Source: Mariprofundus aestuarium (GTDB taxonomy: Bacteria > Pseudomonadota > Zetaproteobacteria > Mariprofundales > Mariprofundaceae). From it: a DNA stretch of 64,000 nucleotides. The notes beneath the pieces are model-generated. The model ran no database searches and had not been told where the DNA came from. It was given only the letters and a program-made list of their open reading frames with translations. The translations under genes were made by a program, and so were the position numbers. Below, one piece after another: positions 45,457 to 55,023 of the stretch; within the stretch, counting starts at the first letter, position 1, and each line of letters starts with the position of its first letter. Location: contig NZ_CP018799.1 in NCBI RefSeq assembly GCF_002795805.1, positions 1,481,001 to 1,545,000 of the forward strand, written 5' to 3'.

Positions 45457-46336
45457 TATCAGGAACCTGTTATCTCTCCTGATCCCCTTGCTCTTAGCTG
45501 GGTTACTGTCTGGCTGCGCGTCAAATCCGGCAACTTCTCCTGCGAAACAACAGGAGCCTCTGGATAAACTTGAGCAACAGGCTGCTGCTGCTTTTGAACA
45601 GGGTAACAGCAGTGATGCTCTCTATTATTATCAGCAGGTTCTTTCTCGTTCACCGGACAATAGGCTTGCGCTGATCAGAAGTGGTCAACTTTATCTGAAC
45701 AACGGTATTTACGAGCCAGCAGAAAAACATTTTGAAGAGGTGCTGAAACGAGATCCGCTTGATGTCGATGCCCTAGAAGGCGCAGCAATCAGCCAGGTTA
45801 ACCTGAGAAAGTTCTCCTCGGCTAAAATACATTTTGAAAAAGTAGTCTCTCTGGATGAAAGTCGCTGGAATACATGGAATGGTTTAGGAGTCTTGGCTGA
45901 CCTAGAAAGTGATTACGGTAAGGCTGTGAAATACTATCAGAAAGGATTGCAAATCCTTCCGAACTATCCGGTTCTCCTGAATAATCTCGGTTACTCGCTT
46001 ATCATGGCACATCAATATTTCGAAGCGGAGAAGGTGTTGCGAAGCGCCCTTTCTCAGACCCCCTATTTCGATAATCGCCTGCGCAACAATCTTGGAATTG
46101 CGCTTGCCTGGCAGGGAAACTATCAAGAGGCTATTAACACCGTCGGTTCCATCTATAACGAGGCTATAGCATATAATAATATCGGTTATATCGCCCTGCT
46201 TAACGGGAAATATGAAACAGCTATCGAATATTTTGAGACTGCAATGAAATTAAGCCCTACCTATTACCAGCGGGCAGCAACAAACCTAGAAAAAGCTCAA
46301 CAACTGTGGGCCTCGGAAGCAACCGAAACTAAATAA
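45449..46336 (+). CDS. tadD: Tad-locus TPR lipoprotein TadD
   Basis: 296-residue lipoprotein (lipobox LLSGC) with about six TPRs (ALYYYQQVLSRSPDN, YEPAEKHFEEVLKRDPLD, NIGYIALLNGKYETAIEYFE). TadD is a TPR pilotin/assembly factor of Tad systems. ATG at 45449 or TTG at 45443; the start overlaps the end of the LytR_C gene. Last plus-strand gene of the Tad locus. Confidence 0.88.
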   Translation: MHNIRNLLSLLIPLLLAGLLSGCASNPATSPAKQQEPLDKLEQQAAAAFEQGNSSDALYYYQQVLSRSPDNRLALIRSGQLYLNNGIYEPAEKHFEEVLKRDPLDVDALEGAAISQVNLRKFSSAKIHFEKVVSLDESRWNTWNGLGVLADLESDYGKAVKYYQKGLQILPNYPVLLNNLGYSLIMAHQYFEAEKVLRSALSQTPYFDNRLRNNLGIALAWQGNYQEAINTVGSIYNEAIAYNNIGYIALLNGKYETAIEYFETAMKLSPTYYQRAATNLEKAQQLWASEATETK

Positions 46337-46459
46337 TAGTTCATTAGAACAAACTCCAAGGGACAAAGAGCGTTGCGTTGTTGACAGAATATCATCAATG
46401 AGAAGACCCGCTAGTCATGTTACAATCTAAAAGAGAATCAGCTTAAGGTCACTGTTTGA

Positions 46460-46651
46460 TCAGTCAGGAAAGGCGTCTGAGGCGCCTTGGAAGGAGGTTT
46501 CAAGATAATCGCCAATGATTAGGATCACCGCAATAGCTGCAATGGCGATGATCGAAACTAGGATTCCGTACTCAACAACAGTGGCACCACGTTCATTCTT
46601 ATCCGAACGTTCAAATATGAAGCAAAAAATATACACATAAATCCATTGCAT
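46460..46651 (-). CDS. Second Flp family pilin, opposite strand
   Basis: 63-residue Flp pilin with the cleavage site at the same place as the first: Gly22, then ATVVEYGILVSIIAI (Glu at +5, Glu-Tyr). The leader differs (MQWIYVYIFCFIFE, hydrophobic). ATG at 46651 has GGAG six bases upstream. It has its own strong promoter and points away from the locus; minor pilin or alternative fibre subunit. Sequence identity to flp1 around the core is clear but the tail differs (EGASDAFPD-like versus AVADAINQ). Confidence 0.9.
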   Translation of the reverse strand: MQWIYVYIFCFIFERSDKNERGATVVEYGILVSIIAIAAIAVILIIGDYLETSFQGASDAFPD

Positions 46652-46675
46652 AGGCTGCTCCAAGCATCCATTCTA

Positions 46676-46704
46676 AGTATAGCAAATGAGTGTGATACTG
46701 CCAA
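46676..46704 (-). promoter_or_regulatory. Sigma-70 promoter of the second flp gene
   Basis: On the minus strand TTGGCA (46704-46699), 17 bases, TATACT (46681-46676), about 25 bases before the ATG at 46651. Both hexamers are five of six matches to consensus. Confidence 0.75.
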
Positions 46705-46750
46705 GTCTTTAGTGCATTATGTGATTATATATAGCTGTTTATTAGCCAGT

Positions 46751-47821
46751 CTAATTGCCAACCTCATAGCATTTCACCGGCGCCCCTCTGTTTTTGACCT
46801 TGATCTCACCCTTGAGTTTCATAGGCACATATGCCTTACAGTATTGATAGGTCTTCTCTCCGACAACAATGCCATGTCCTTCTGACATCTGCTGCAGCCT
46901 GGAGGCAACATTCACGGTATCTCCAATTACGGTATAGTCCATCCTGTTTTTCGATCCCACATTACCCATCACCACATCACCGGTATTGATACCGATACCA
47001 ATCTCAAACACAGGGTAGTTCTTCAAACGAAACTCAGACATCAGGCTTTTAACTCTGGCCTGCATGGCAACAGCCGCCTTCACGGCATTAAGAGGCCCAT
47101 CTTCAGGCTCCCCAATGACACCGAAGGTAGCCATCAACTCATCGCCAATAAATTTATCGAGAATGCCTTGATGTTTAAAAATGATTTTCACCATGGCATC
47201 AAAGTATTCATTGAGCATACCGATCACATCTTCCGGAGCCATATGTTCGGAAATCGTTGTGAATGAACGGATATCGGCAAAAAACATCGTTGCTTCCTGC
47301 TTTGCATTTTGCAGGGGGATATCCTCATCGGAATTAACAATCTTCTCGATTAGGCTTTTATCCACATAACGGCTTAAGCGATTTCGGGAAACCCCCTCCT
47401 CCCTGAGCTTCTGCTGGTAACGCTCAATATCACGGGTATAGACCACCATCTGGGCTGTCATCTCCCGGAAATTTCGGGATGCCAGCTCAGAGTCCGCCAG
47501 AACCGCATTAAAATGCTGAACAATACCTACCAGTTCATCGGGTGTGTTGTCATGAATTTCAATAGCGTATTTATGTTCTGACATCGCCGCTTTACCGGTA
47601 ATGTCTCGCACATTGGAAAGCTGCCTTCCAAACTTGCGAATGACTGAATAGCCAACCAGATGAGCAATCAACGCTATTAGCCCCATCAACAGTAGTTGCG
47701 GTGAAATCTCAACATCAAGGTGAAATACCAGATAGAATGCTAAAAGGTATGGAATAAAACCTATCAGACTGTAACTTGCCTGCTCAATATCTCTGAATCG
47801 AAGTGGCTTTTTTTTCTTCAT
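46751..47821 (-). CDS. Membrane-bound class III adenylate cyclase
   Basis: 356 residues. Two N-terminal membrane helices (GFIPYLLAFYLVFHL and LLLMGLIALIAHLVGYSV), a HAMP-like/coiled region, then a class III cyclase domain. Metal-binding Asp183 (FADIRSFT) and Asp227 (GDE), adenine-specifying Lys223 and Asp296 (DYTVIGDTVN), and transition-state Asn304 and Arg308 are all visible, so an active cAMP-making enzyme is likely. Its start overlaps the stop of the PilZ gene (ATGA), coupling it with a cyclic-di-GMP-binding protein. Confidence 0.88.
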   Translation of the reverse strand: MKKKKPLRFRDIEQASYSLIGFIPYLLAFYLVFHLDVEISPQLLLMGLIALIAHLVGYSVIRKFGRQLSNVRDITGKAAMSEHKYAIEIHDNTPDELVGIVQHFNAVLADSELASRNFREMTAQMVVYTRDIERYQQKLREEGVSRNRLSRYVDKSLIEKIVNSDEDIPLQNAKQEATMFFADIRSFTTISEHMAPEDVIGMLNEYFDAMVKIIFKHQGILDKFIGDELMATFGVIGEPEDGPLNAVKAAVAMQARVKSLMSEFRLKNYPVFEIGIGINTGDVVMGNVGSKNRMDYTVIGDTVNVASRLQQMSEGHGIVVGEKTYQYCKAYVPMKLKGEIKVKNRGAPVKCYEVGN

Positions 47822-48210
47822 CAGTTTCCAAGCTCGATTTCAGGGTTTTCAGATGGCCGCTGACGACTCTCAAATTTCATCTCGCTAATCAGGGATACGC
47901 CTATCAATGCCGCTTCAGCTTCAAACTCTGAAGGCTCAATCGAGCGCACCCATTCGACGACCACTTCACACAGCATAAACGCGTCCATTTTATCCAAGCT
48001 GGGCAGCTTGATTTGCAGATTAAGTTGTTGATCACATTTATAATGATCGGGATTATTTGTTAGGAAACCAACCCCACCACCGGAAATATCCCTTAACACA
48101 CCTCGGTCACAGAATGGTTCGCATGCCTGAGAGAAGCCACTAACCTCCACCTCAAAATCAATTGGCTGGCGATCAAACCCTCTCAATTCACTGAAATTTT
48201 CATCAGGCAT
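47821..48210 (-). CDS. PilZ domain protein (cyclic di-GMP binding)
   Basis: 129-residue single PilZ domain. The N-terminal RxxxR (R10, R14 in RGFDR) and D/NxSxxG motif (DISGGGVGFL) needed for c-di-GMP binding are both present. First gene of a two-gene unit with the adenylate cyclase. Possible link between c-di-GMP and cAMP in surface behaviour next to the Tad locus. Confidence 0.85.
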   Translation of the reverse strand: MPDENFSELRGFDRQPIDFEVEVSGFSQACEPFCDRGVLRDISGGGVGFLTNNPDHYKCDQQLNLQIKLPSLDKMDAFMLCEVVVEWVRSIEPSEFEAEAALIGVSLISEMKFESRQRPSENPEIELGN

Positions 48211-48800
48211 TTGCGATTTCGCCTCTTAGCATATCCGTCATGCGTTCATCTCCTCCATGGGGACAATCAGATTAGACACTCAATGGCTGAATAATTCAAA
48301 CACCCAAGTAGCCATAGAGTTCAACAGTTTGAACAACTATGCAATCTTATCTTATCGGCCGGCGTATCCCCTGTTCGCCGATTATTAGGTCGGGAACACC
48401 CTGAAGGTTATATTTGTTATAAGGAAAACACTATCCCTGCATATAAACGCATGATTGATGGGGGGCCATCAAACTTTCATCACCCCCACCCTGCATAAAG
48501 GCTGCAGAAAAAACCTTTATGCCCGACTCCATATATTCAGTTAATATACTGTGTAATCCCCCTACATATTACAGTAATTGGAACGGTATCGCATTCATAG
48601 CCCACACCTGCAATAAGACATTGAATATGATGCTTAGCATAGAGGTCAACCTGAAATCTCCCGAAAACAAATACACTCTTTTCACTAAGGGGAAACAGGC
48701 GTAGAATATTCGCGTTCGGCGTAAGCCAATTCTGACTTGCCCAATACACATAAAAACCATAGACACTCAAAGTGCTTCGTGGACTTCAGGGAAAGTAATA
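48211..48800. other. 590-base gap between the PilZ gene and ppdK
   Basis: No credible gene. It has an inverted repeat GCATAAAGG / CCTTTATGC (48493-48501 and 48514-48522, 12-base loop) not followed by T-run, and T/A-rich spans that may hold the ppdK promoter. I recognise no mobile-element remnant. A 61-codon open frame at 48519 has no ribosome site and no conserved look. Confidence 0.5.
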
Positions 48801-51560
48801 ATGACTAATGAGCAAAAGAAATACGTCTACTCCTTTACAGAGGGAGATGGCAAAGCGAGACAACTTTTAGGCGGTAAAGGCGCCAACCTGTGTGAGATGA
48901 CACAGATTGGCCTGAACGTCCCTCCGGGCTTCACCATTACAACTGAGGCATGCCTAAGCTACCTGGGAAATAACAATACCTATCCCGATGGTCTCATGCA
49001 GGAAGTAAAGGAGCAGATGACAGCGCTTGAAAAACTGACAGGCAAGGGATTCGGCGATGCGCATAATCCTTTACTGGTATCGGTTCGCTCAGGCTCAGCC
49101 ATGTCGATGCCCGGCATGATGGATACCATTCTCAATCTCGGCATGAACAGCGAGACGCTGCAGGGCGAAATCGAGCAGACTGGCGACGAGCGTTTTGCTT
49201 ATGATGCCTACCGCCGGTTCATTCAGCTGTTCGGAAAAGTAGCTCTTGGCATTGAAGATGAGTACTTTGATGAACCATTCGAAGCCATCAAAAAACGCGA
49301 AGGAGTCAAAGAAGATGTTGGTCTCTCCGCTGAAAACCTGAAAGAGATTGCCACACTTTTCCTTGAGGTCGTACATGCCCAGACAGGGCGCGCCTTCCCT
49401 GAAGACCCATATGAACAACTGGACCTGGCAATTAAGGCTGTACTCGGCTCATGGTCGGGAAAACGTGCAGTGGACTACCGTCGTGAATTCAATATCACAC
49501 CGGATCAGGCCAACGGTACTGCTGTAAACATCTGCACCATGGTATTCGGCAATCGCGGCGATGATTGCGCAACAGGCGTGGCCTTTACTCGCAATCCAGG
49601 CACTGGTGAAAATATCTTTTACGGTGAATATCTAGTTAATGCTCAGGGCGAAGATGTGGTTGCAGGTATTCGCACACCCAAACCGATTGCCCAGATGGCC
49701 GATGAAATGCCGGACCTCTATCGTCAGCTTGAAGAACTGCGTAGCAAACTTGAAACCCACTACTCCGAAATTCAGGATTTTGAGTTCACCATTGAGAAGG
49801 GCATTCTCTACTGCCTGCAGACCCGTAATGGCAAGATGAACACGCAGGCTATGGTTCGCACCTCGGTTGAGCTGGTAGCAGAAGGCTTGATCACCAAAGA
49901 GCAGGCCCTGATGCGTATCGCACCTGAATCACTTGAGCAGATGCTCTTCCCCCGCCTTGACCCCAACGCCAAAGTAACGGCTTTGGCAACCGGCCTCCCT
50001 GCCAGTCCGGGAGCGGCATGCGGCCACGTTGTCTTTGATGCTGATCGGGCCGTAGCACAGAAAGCCGCGCATGATCGGCCTCTGATCCTGCTGCGTGAAG
50101 AGACCAAACCGGAAGATATCCACGGCTTCTTTGTATCTGAGGCGATCCTGACCAGCCGTGGTGGCAAAACCAGCCATGCAGCAGTTGTGGCACGCGGCAT
50201 GGGAAAACCGTGCGTGGCCGGTGCTGATGGCATTGAAGTGGATGTTATGTCCCGTCGCGCCCATATCGGTGATGTTGTGATCAAAGAAGGTGACCTGATC
50301 ACCATCGACGGCACATCAGGCAATGTTTATCTAGGCGCGGTTGCAACCGTTGAGGCAGAGTTCTCCGAAGAGCTTAAAACCTTGCTGTCATGGGCTGATG
50401 AACGCGCACGTCTGAAGGTAATGGCCAATGCCGATATCCCGGAAGATGCAAAACGGGCACTGAAATATGGTGCTATGGGTATCGGACTGTGCCGTACAGA
50501 GCGCATGTTTAATGCTGCAGAGCGTCTGCCTATCGTACTGGAGATGATTGTCTCTGAGACACTCGAGCAGCGCCAGGCAGCCCTTGACAGGCTGTTGCCT
50601 ATCCAACGTCAGGATTTCGTTGAACTATTCACAACTATGTCGCCAAATCCTGTGACTGTGCGTCTGCTTGACCCGCCAATTCATGAGTTCCTGCCATCAG
50701 AGAACCAACTGATTGATGATCTGGTACAGCTGAAACATCTGAAAGATACCATGCGTGGTTCAGAGGTACTGACGGCAACACTGAGTCTGCTCTCCACCCG
50801 TAATGGTGCTCTGGCTCCTATACAGCAGTTAGCTGACTCATCTCTGGTAGATGAGGCGATTGAGAAGAAAGAGGCAATCCTTAAAAAAGTTCGCGCCCTG
50901 TTTGAAGTCAACCCGATGCTTGGTCATCGCGGTGTACGTCTGGGCATCACCTTCCCGGAAATCTACGCCATGCAGATTCGTGCGGTACTTGAAGCAGCCT
51001 GCGTATGCCAGAAAGCAGGCACCGAAGTTCATCCTGAGATTATGATTCCTCAGGTATGTACCTCTGCAGAGCTCATCGCGATCAAGGAAATCGTTGAAAC
51101 CGTTAGGAAAGAAGTTGAAGAGTCACAAGGTATCGCACCAATCTTCAAATTCGGCACCATGATGGAGGTCGTTCGAGCTTGCATGCGTGCTGAACAACTG
51201 GCCGAGGAGGCCGACTTCTTCAGCTTTGGCACCAATGATCTGACTCAGGCAACATTCTCCTTCTCACGCGAGGATGCAGAGAACAAATTCCTGCCAATGT
51301 ATAACGAAGCAGGAATCCTTCAGGACAATCCATTTGAAGTGCTCGATGCCAACGGTGTCGGCAAACTGATGGAGCTGGCTGTGAACTGGGGTCGTGGTGT
51401 TAAACCTGGCATGAAGATCGGTATCTGTGGTGAACATGGTGGCCATCCAGCCTCCATCCACTTCTGCCACAGCATCGGCCTGACCTATGTCTCATGTTCA
51501 GGCCCGCGTGTGCCGATTGCACGTCTTGCAGCTGCGCAGGCAGCACTGCTGGATTCCTGA
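48801..51560 (+). CDS. ppdK: Pyruvate, phosphate dikinase
   Basis: 919-residue PPDK: pyruvate + ATP + Pi = PEP + AMP + PPi. N-terminal ATP-grasp (LLGGKGANLCEMT, VRSGSAMSMPGMMDT), catalytic His in GGKTSHAAVVARGMGKPC, C-terminal PEP-utilising barrel (LGHRGVRLGITFPEIY, FFSFGTNDLTQATF) and the Cys in GICGEHGG. The length is typical of PPDK, not PEP synthase. Could run with the PPi-type PEPCK in this window. AGGGAAAG before the ATG; ends at a strong bidirectional terminator. Confidence 0.97.
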   Translation: MTNEQKKYVYSFTEGDGKARQLLGGKGANLCEMTQIGLNVPPGFTITTEACLSYLGNNNTYPDGLMQEVKEQMTALEKLTGKGFGDAHNPLLVSVRSGSAMSMPGMMDTILNLGMNSETLQGEIEQTGDERFAYDAYRRFIQLFGKVALGIEDEYFDEPFEAIKKREGVKEDVGLSAENLKEIATLFLEVVHAQTGRAFPEDPYEQLDLAIKAVLGSWSGKRAVDYRREFNITPDQANGTAVNICTMVFGNRGDDCATGVAFTRNPGTGENIFYGEYLVNAQGEDVVAGIRTPKPIAQMADEMPDLYRQLEELRSKLETHYSEIQDFEFTIEKGILYCLQTRNGKMNTQAMVRTSVELVAEGLITKEQALMRIAPESLEQMLFPRLDPNAKVTALATGLPASPGAACGHVVFDADRAVAQKAAHDRPLILLREETKPEDIHGFFVSEAILTSRGGKTSHAAVVARGMGKPCVAGADGIEVDVMSRRAHIGDVVIKEGDLITIDGTSGNVYLGAVATVEAEFSEELKTLLSWADERARLKVMANADIPEDAKRALKYGAMGIGLCRTERMFNAAERLPIVLEMIVSETLEQRQAALDRLLPIQRQDFVELFTTMSPNPVTVRLLDPPIHEFLPSENQLIDDLVQLKHLKDTMRGSEVLTATLSLLSTRNGALAPIQQLADSSLVDEAIEKKEAILKKVRALFEVNPMLGHRGVRLGITFPEIYAMQIRAVLEAACVCQKAGTEVHPEIMIPQVCTSAELIAIKEIVETVRKEVEESQGIAPIFKFGTMMEVVRACMRAEQLAEEADFFSFGTNDLTQATFSFSREDAENKFLPMYNEAGILQDNPFEVLDANGVGKLMELAVNWGRGVKPGMKIGICGEHGGHPASIHFCHSIGLTYVSCSGPRVPIARLAAAQAALLDS

Positions 51561-51580
51561 TTAGAAAAGGGTAAGAGCTA

Positions 51581-51616
51581 AAAAAAAGGGCAGCGAAATC
51601 GCTGCCCTTTTTCTTT
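51581..51616. terminator. Bidirectional terminator between ppdK and host-attachment-like gene
   Basis: GGGCAGCG (51588-51595), AAAT, CGCTGCCC (51600-51607), A-run on the left, T-run on the right. Confidence 0.92.
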
Positions 51617-51627
51617 GCCTGCAAACT

Positions 51628-52065
51628 TTATAAATACTCCGGCAACAGCGCACGAATCGCCTTTTCATCCTGCGCAACAAGGTTCTTATCAATACTGCCC
51701 TGCACAATGTGCTGTAAAGGAGATGAGAGATGCTCTCGTAATTGCCCTAGGAAGGCAGGAGATGCAATCAGATAAAGTTTTGTAAAGCTTCCAGCGTTAC
51801 GCCCTGCCTCAAGGTAATCCACAACTCGCTTGGAAAATTTAATCGCTTCATGCTTTTTAGGGTCAACGGAAGCCCCCATAGCATGTCGACCCTCTCCTCC
51901 ACTATCGAATGCCTTGCCCGGCAGGTCAGACGTCAACTCTTGTTCATGTAACCGCCCTTCGGGGTGCTCCAGCGAATCAATTTCCGAAAGCCCCATTCCC
52001 GGCTTTTCCGCCATTAGAATTCTCGCCTTGGAACTATCAGCAACCACCACCCAAGTTTTAGCCAT
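51628..52065 (-). CDS. Host attachment protein family (AtsA-like)
   Basis: 145-residue protein with the family start KTWVVVADSSKARIL, EHPEGRLHEQELTSDLPG, and FTKLYLIASPAFLGQLR. Related to the "host attachment protein" family of plant-associated and environmental bacteria; resembles archaeal eRF1/baeRF-type folds. The biochemical role is not settled. ATG at 52065 has GGAGG just upstream. Single gene between terminators. Confidence 0.8.
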   Translation of the reverse strand: MAKTWVVVADSSKARILMAEKPGMGLSEIDSLEHPEGRLHEQELTSDLPGKAFDSGGEGRHAMGASVDPKKHEAIKFSKRVVDYLEAGRNAGSFTKLYLIASPAFLGQLREHLSSPLQHIVQGSIDKNLVAQDEKAIRALLPEYL

Positions 52066-52242
52066 ATAAGCCTCCTGAAAATCCCTCGTCTTCACCTTCC
52101 CCTATATACATTTTATAGCCTAAAACCCCCTGTTTCACAACCAACACCAACAGCTTATTCATTATCGGAGTCTGCAGTCAGTGCCGCTATTACTGCTATA
52201 ATAACAGTGAAGAGCAACCACATTGAGAGGATATAAAACTAA

Positions 52243-53457
52243 ATGCCTGAACCTATCGAGCTTAAAAGGATCATTACCCTGCCGATGATTACGCTCTACG
52301 GCCTGGGAACCATTATCGGTGCAGGCATCTTTGTGCTTATAGGGAAGGTTGCCGGCATTGCAGGCGTCCATGCTCCACTTGCCTTCCTAGCCGCATCTAT
52401 CATTGCGGGTTTCACTGCCCTCTCTTATGCGGAACTCTCCTCCCGCTTTCCAAAAAGCGCCGGTGAAGCGGTCTACCTTGAAGAGACATTTCATCGTCAC
52501 TGGCTCTCCACCAGCACAGGTATCGCTGGGGTCGCCATTGGAACCATTTCAGCCGCCACAATCACCAACGGTTCGGTAGGTTATATCCAGATGTTTGTTG
52601 ATCTCCCCTCTTGGCTGATCATCACCCTTCTTGTCACAGCACTTGCACTGCTCGCAGGCTGGGGTATCAGCGAATCGGTTGGCGTCGCAGCACTTACGAC
52701 TATTGTTAGCATCATCGGCCTTATCGTGATTGTAGCAATCAATGCAAGCAATCTGGCCACCCTGCCGGAACGACTGCCGGAGATGATACCTCCGAATCTG
52801 GAGGTCTGGGGACTCATTGTGGCCGGTGCCTTTGTGGCCTTTTACGCATTTGTTGGTTTTGAGGACATGATCAATATCGCAGAGGAGGTGAATGACCCGC
52901 AACGCAACATGCCGCGCGCCATCATTCTGGCCCTAGTGATTACCACTCTACTCTATGCTCTGATCTCCCTTGTAGCCGTACTGACACTTCCAATCGAAAC
53001 TCTGGCCGCAAGCGATGCTCCGCTAGCTGACCTAATCGGAGATAATAGGCCGGTGATCAAATCAACAGTCGGTATCGTAAGCATCATCGCCATTGCCGAT
53101 GGCACACTCATCCAGATCATCAAAACTGCCCGCATCCTGTATGGAATGGGCAGCCAGAGACTCATCCCATCGCTTTTTTCTACTGTTCACTCGGGTACAA
53201 GAACACCGATTATTGCCACTATTACAGTTGCAATCACAATACTAATTCTCGCACTCTCCTTTCCCCTGCTTACGCTGGCGCAGTTTACGAGCTTCATTAC
53301 GCTTGTAGTTTTTGCTGCCATTAATTTTTCACTTTGGCGCCTGAAGGTTCGCTCGGACACCCTGAAAAATGAAGCTTTCAACCTGCCTGCCTGGGTTCCG
53401 TTGGTGGGGTTCATGCTATGTTCGTTGTTTACCCTGATACAATTCACACAAGGATAA
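52243..53457 (+). CDS. APC-family amino acid permease
   Basis: 404-residue permease with about 12 helices. YGLGTIIGAGIFVLIG is the APC helix-1 signature (unwound substrate site), and AFYAFVGFEDMINIAEEV is the helix-6 site. Functionally a proton-coupled amino acid or polyamine transporter; the substrate cannot be told. Shares a terminator with convergent cbbM. Confidence 0.88.
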   Translation: MPEPIELKRIITLPMITLYGLGTIIGAGIFVLIGKVAGIAGVHAPLAFLAASIIAGFTALSYAELSSRFPKSAGEAVYLEETFHRHWLSTSTGIAGVAIGTISAATITNGSVGYIQMFVDLPSWLIITLLVTALALLAGWGISESVGVAALTTIVSIIGLIVIVAINASNLATLPERLPEMIPPNLEVWGLIVAGAFVAFYAFVGFEDMINIAEEVNDPQRNMPRAIILALVITTLLYALISLVAVLTLPIETLAASDAPLADLIGDNRPVIKSTVGIVSIIAIADGTLIQIIKTARILYGMGSQRLIPSLFSTVHSGTRTPIIATITVAITILILALSFPLLTLAQFTSFITLVVFAAINFSLWRLKVRSDTLKNEAFNLPAWVPLVGFMLCSLFTLIQFTQG

Positions 53458-53489
53458 AAAAAAGGCCCCCGCTTTCGCGGAGGCCTTTT
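53457..53489. terminator. Bidirectional terminator between the permease and cbbM
   Basis: GGCC-C-CCGC (53464-53472), TTTC, GCGG-A-GGCC (53477-53485) with one mismatch, A-run left, T-run right. Confidence 0.9.
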
Positions 53490-53515
53490 CATTTTGTCGA
53501 CTGTGAAGTCGGAGC

Positions 53516-54931
53516 TTATTTATGAGCGCCGATTTTTTCACGCCAGTCAGCGCCGTAGATCTTGTCAGCGTCGGCTGGGAATGAATCGAATGCACGTGCG
53601 AACTCGTTATGAGTCTTAGCGTATTCGATTGGGTCAGTACCAGTAGTCCAGCACTCGTATGCCTGGCTAAGAGACTTAGCACCAGCAGCAGGGCTGTCGA
53701 TGTGGCCGAATGAACCACCACCACAAGTGTTGATCACGTTGCCATGGCCAAGGTTCTCGAAGAAACCTGGCAGACGCAGTGCGTTCATACCACCTGAGAT
53801 GATTGGAGCAGTAGGCTTCATGCCATACCATTTCTGGTTGAAGTAGTGACCCATGCACTCGTCACGCTCAAGCATGTATGCAAGAACAGTCTCGTTGCCG
53901 TGGCCTTCCATCTTACCGTAGCCCATGGTACCAGTGTGGATACCTGAAGCGCCGGAGAGACGAGAGATTTTCATGTAGCAGAGTGGATCCATACCCATTG
54001 GCGATTTGTAAGAAGTCAGAGCGCCATGACCAGCACGATGGAAGTGCAGGAATGTGTCTGGGAATGCGCGACGTGCAGTGGTAACACCAGCAGGACCAGT
54101 TACAAAGCCATCAATCAGGAATGCAACATGCTTTTCGTTACCGTATTTAGCGAATGATTCAAGAATGAAGTCACCACGTTTGATGCACTCAGTATGCCAG
54201 TCAGCTGTAGCATTTGCAGAGAAGATCTTGGCCTGGCCAGTCTCCTGCTGTACGCGATCCATGGTCTCAGCAACCATAGGAATAACAGTTTCCATTGGGC
54301 AGAACGGCTGGTTAGCCTGAGGCTCATCATTCTTGATGAAGTCGCCACCAAGCCAGAACTGGTAACATGCCTTAACAAATGGCTCAGGACGCAGACCAAG
54401 CTTAGGCTTGATGATGGTACCGGAGATGTAACCACCGTTCTCACGTGGACGACCCAGAACTTCCCACATATCAGCAATGCCGGTACTTGGACCATCGAAT
54501 TTCTTGATCATTACTTCTGGAACCATGAAGTCGAGCATACGCAGACCGTTGTGGTCACCCATGCCCTGGTTATTACCCAGAATCAGAGACCACATGTGTG
54601 AAACATTGAAGTGACCATCAGTCAGGTTCGGATCGAACAGGGGAACAGGGTATGCAATCTTCATCAAACCGCCACCAGTGACCGGATGATCACCAAATGC
54701 GGTTTCGTCAATTTCATATACCAGTGCATCTACGCCACGGGTAAAGTCATCAGTAGTAGAAACCTCAACGTTTGTACCTGTTGAAGATTCAGCTGCAACG
54801 TGAGCAGCCACTTCCAGGAAGCCATAGCCTTCGGCTGGAATAAGTTTATAAGCAACAAGCAGATGCTGGCCGCCTGCGATCAGATCTTCTTCTTTAAGAC
54901 TTAGATCGGCGTAACGATTCGATTGATCCAT
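53516..54931 (-). CDS. cbbM: Ribulose-bisphosphate carboxylase form II
   Basis: 471-residue form II RuBisCO; fixes CO2 onto RuBP to 3-phosphoglycerate. Catalytic Lys175 and neighbour in [12 protein letters not shown], carbamylated Lys200 in [27 protein letters not shown] (His296/298), and loop 6 Lys340 in GYGKMEG. No small subunit, as usual for form II. GGAGGG before ATG. Divergent from cbbR. Its activators cbbQO lie 25.6 kb downstream on the same strand. Confidence 0.99.
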   Translation of the reverse strand: MDQSNRYADLSLKEEDLIAGGQHLLVAYKLIPAEGYGFLEVAAHVAAESSTGTNVEVSTTDDFTRGVDALVYEIDETAFGDHPVTGGGLMKIAYPVPLFDPNLTDGHFNVSHMWSLILGNNQGMGDHNGLRMLDFMVPEVMIKKFDGPSTGIADMWEVLGRPRENGGYISGTIIKPKLGLRPEPFVKACYQFWLGGDFIKNDEPQANQPFCPMETVIPMVAETMDRVQQETGQAKIFSANATADWHTECIKRGDFILESFAKYGNEKHVAFLIDGFVTGPAGVTTARRAFPDTFLHFHRAGHGALTSYKSPMGMDPLCYMKISRLSGASGIHTGTMGYGKMEGHGNETVLAYMLERDECMGHYFNQKWYGMKPTAPIISGGMNALRLPGFFENLGHGNVINTCGGGSFGHIDSPAAGAKSLSQAYECWTTGTDPIEYAKTHNEFARAFDSFPADADKIYGADWREKIGAHK

Positions 54932-55023
54932 TAGAGTGTACCCTCCAAAATTTTAGTAAAAAGGAAGCTTGCGCCCCCCTCCTTCGCGGTAGAGCACTTT
55001 AGTCCTCTTTGGCGACGATGTGA

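Noticed and set aside
48519-48704. 61-codon frame before ppdK
   Set aside because: No ribosome site, low-complexity composition, starts within an inverted repeat.
53516-54931. Form I or RuBisCO-like protein
   Set aside because: All form II catalytic residues and the [11 protein letters not shown] motif are present, with no small subunit gene.
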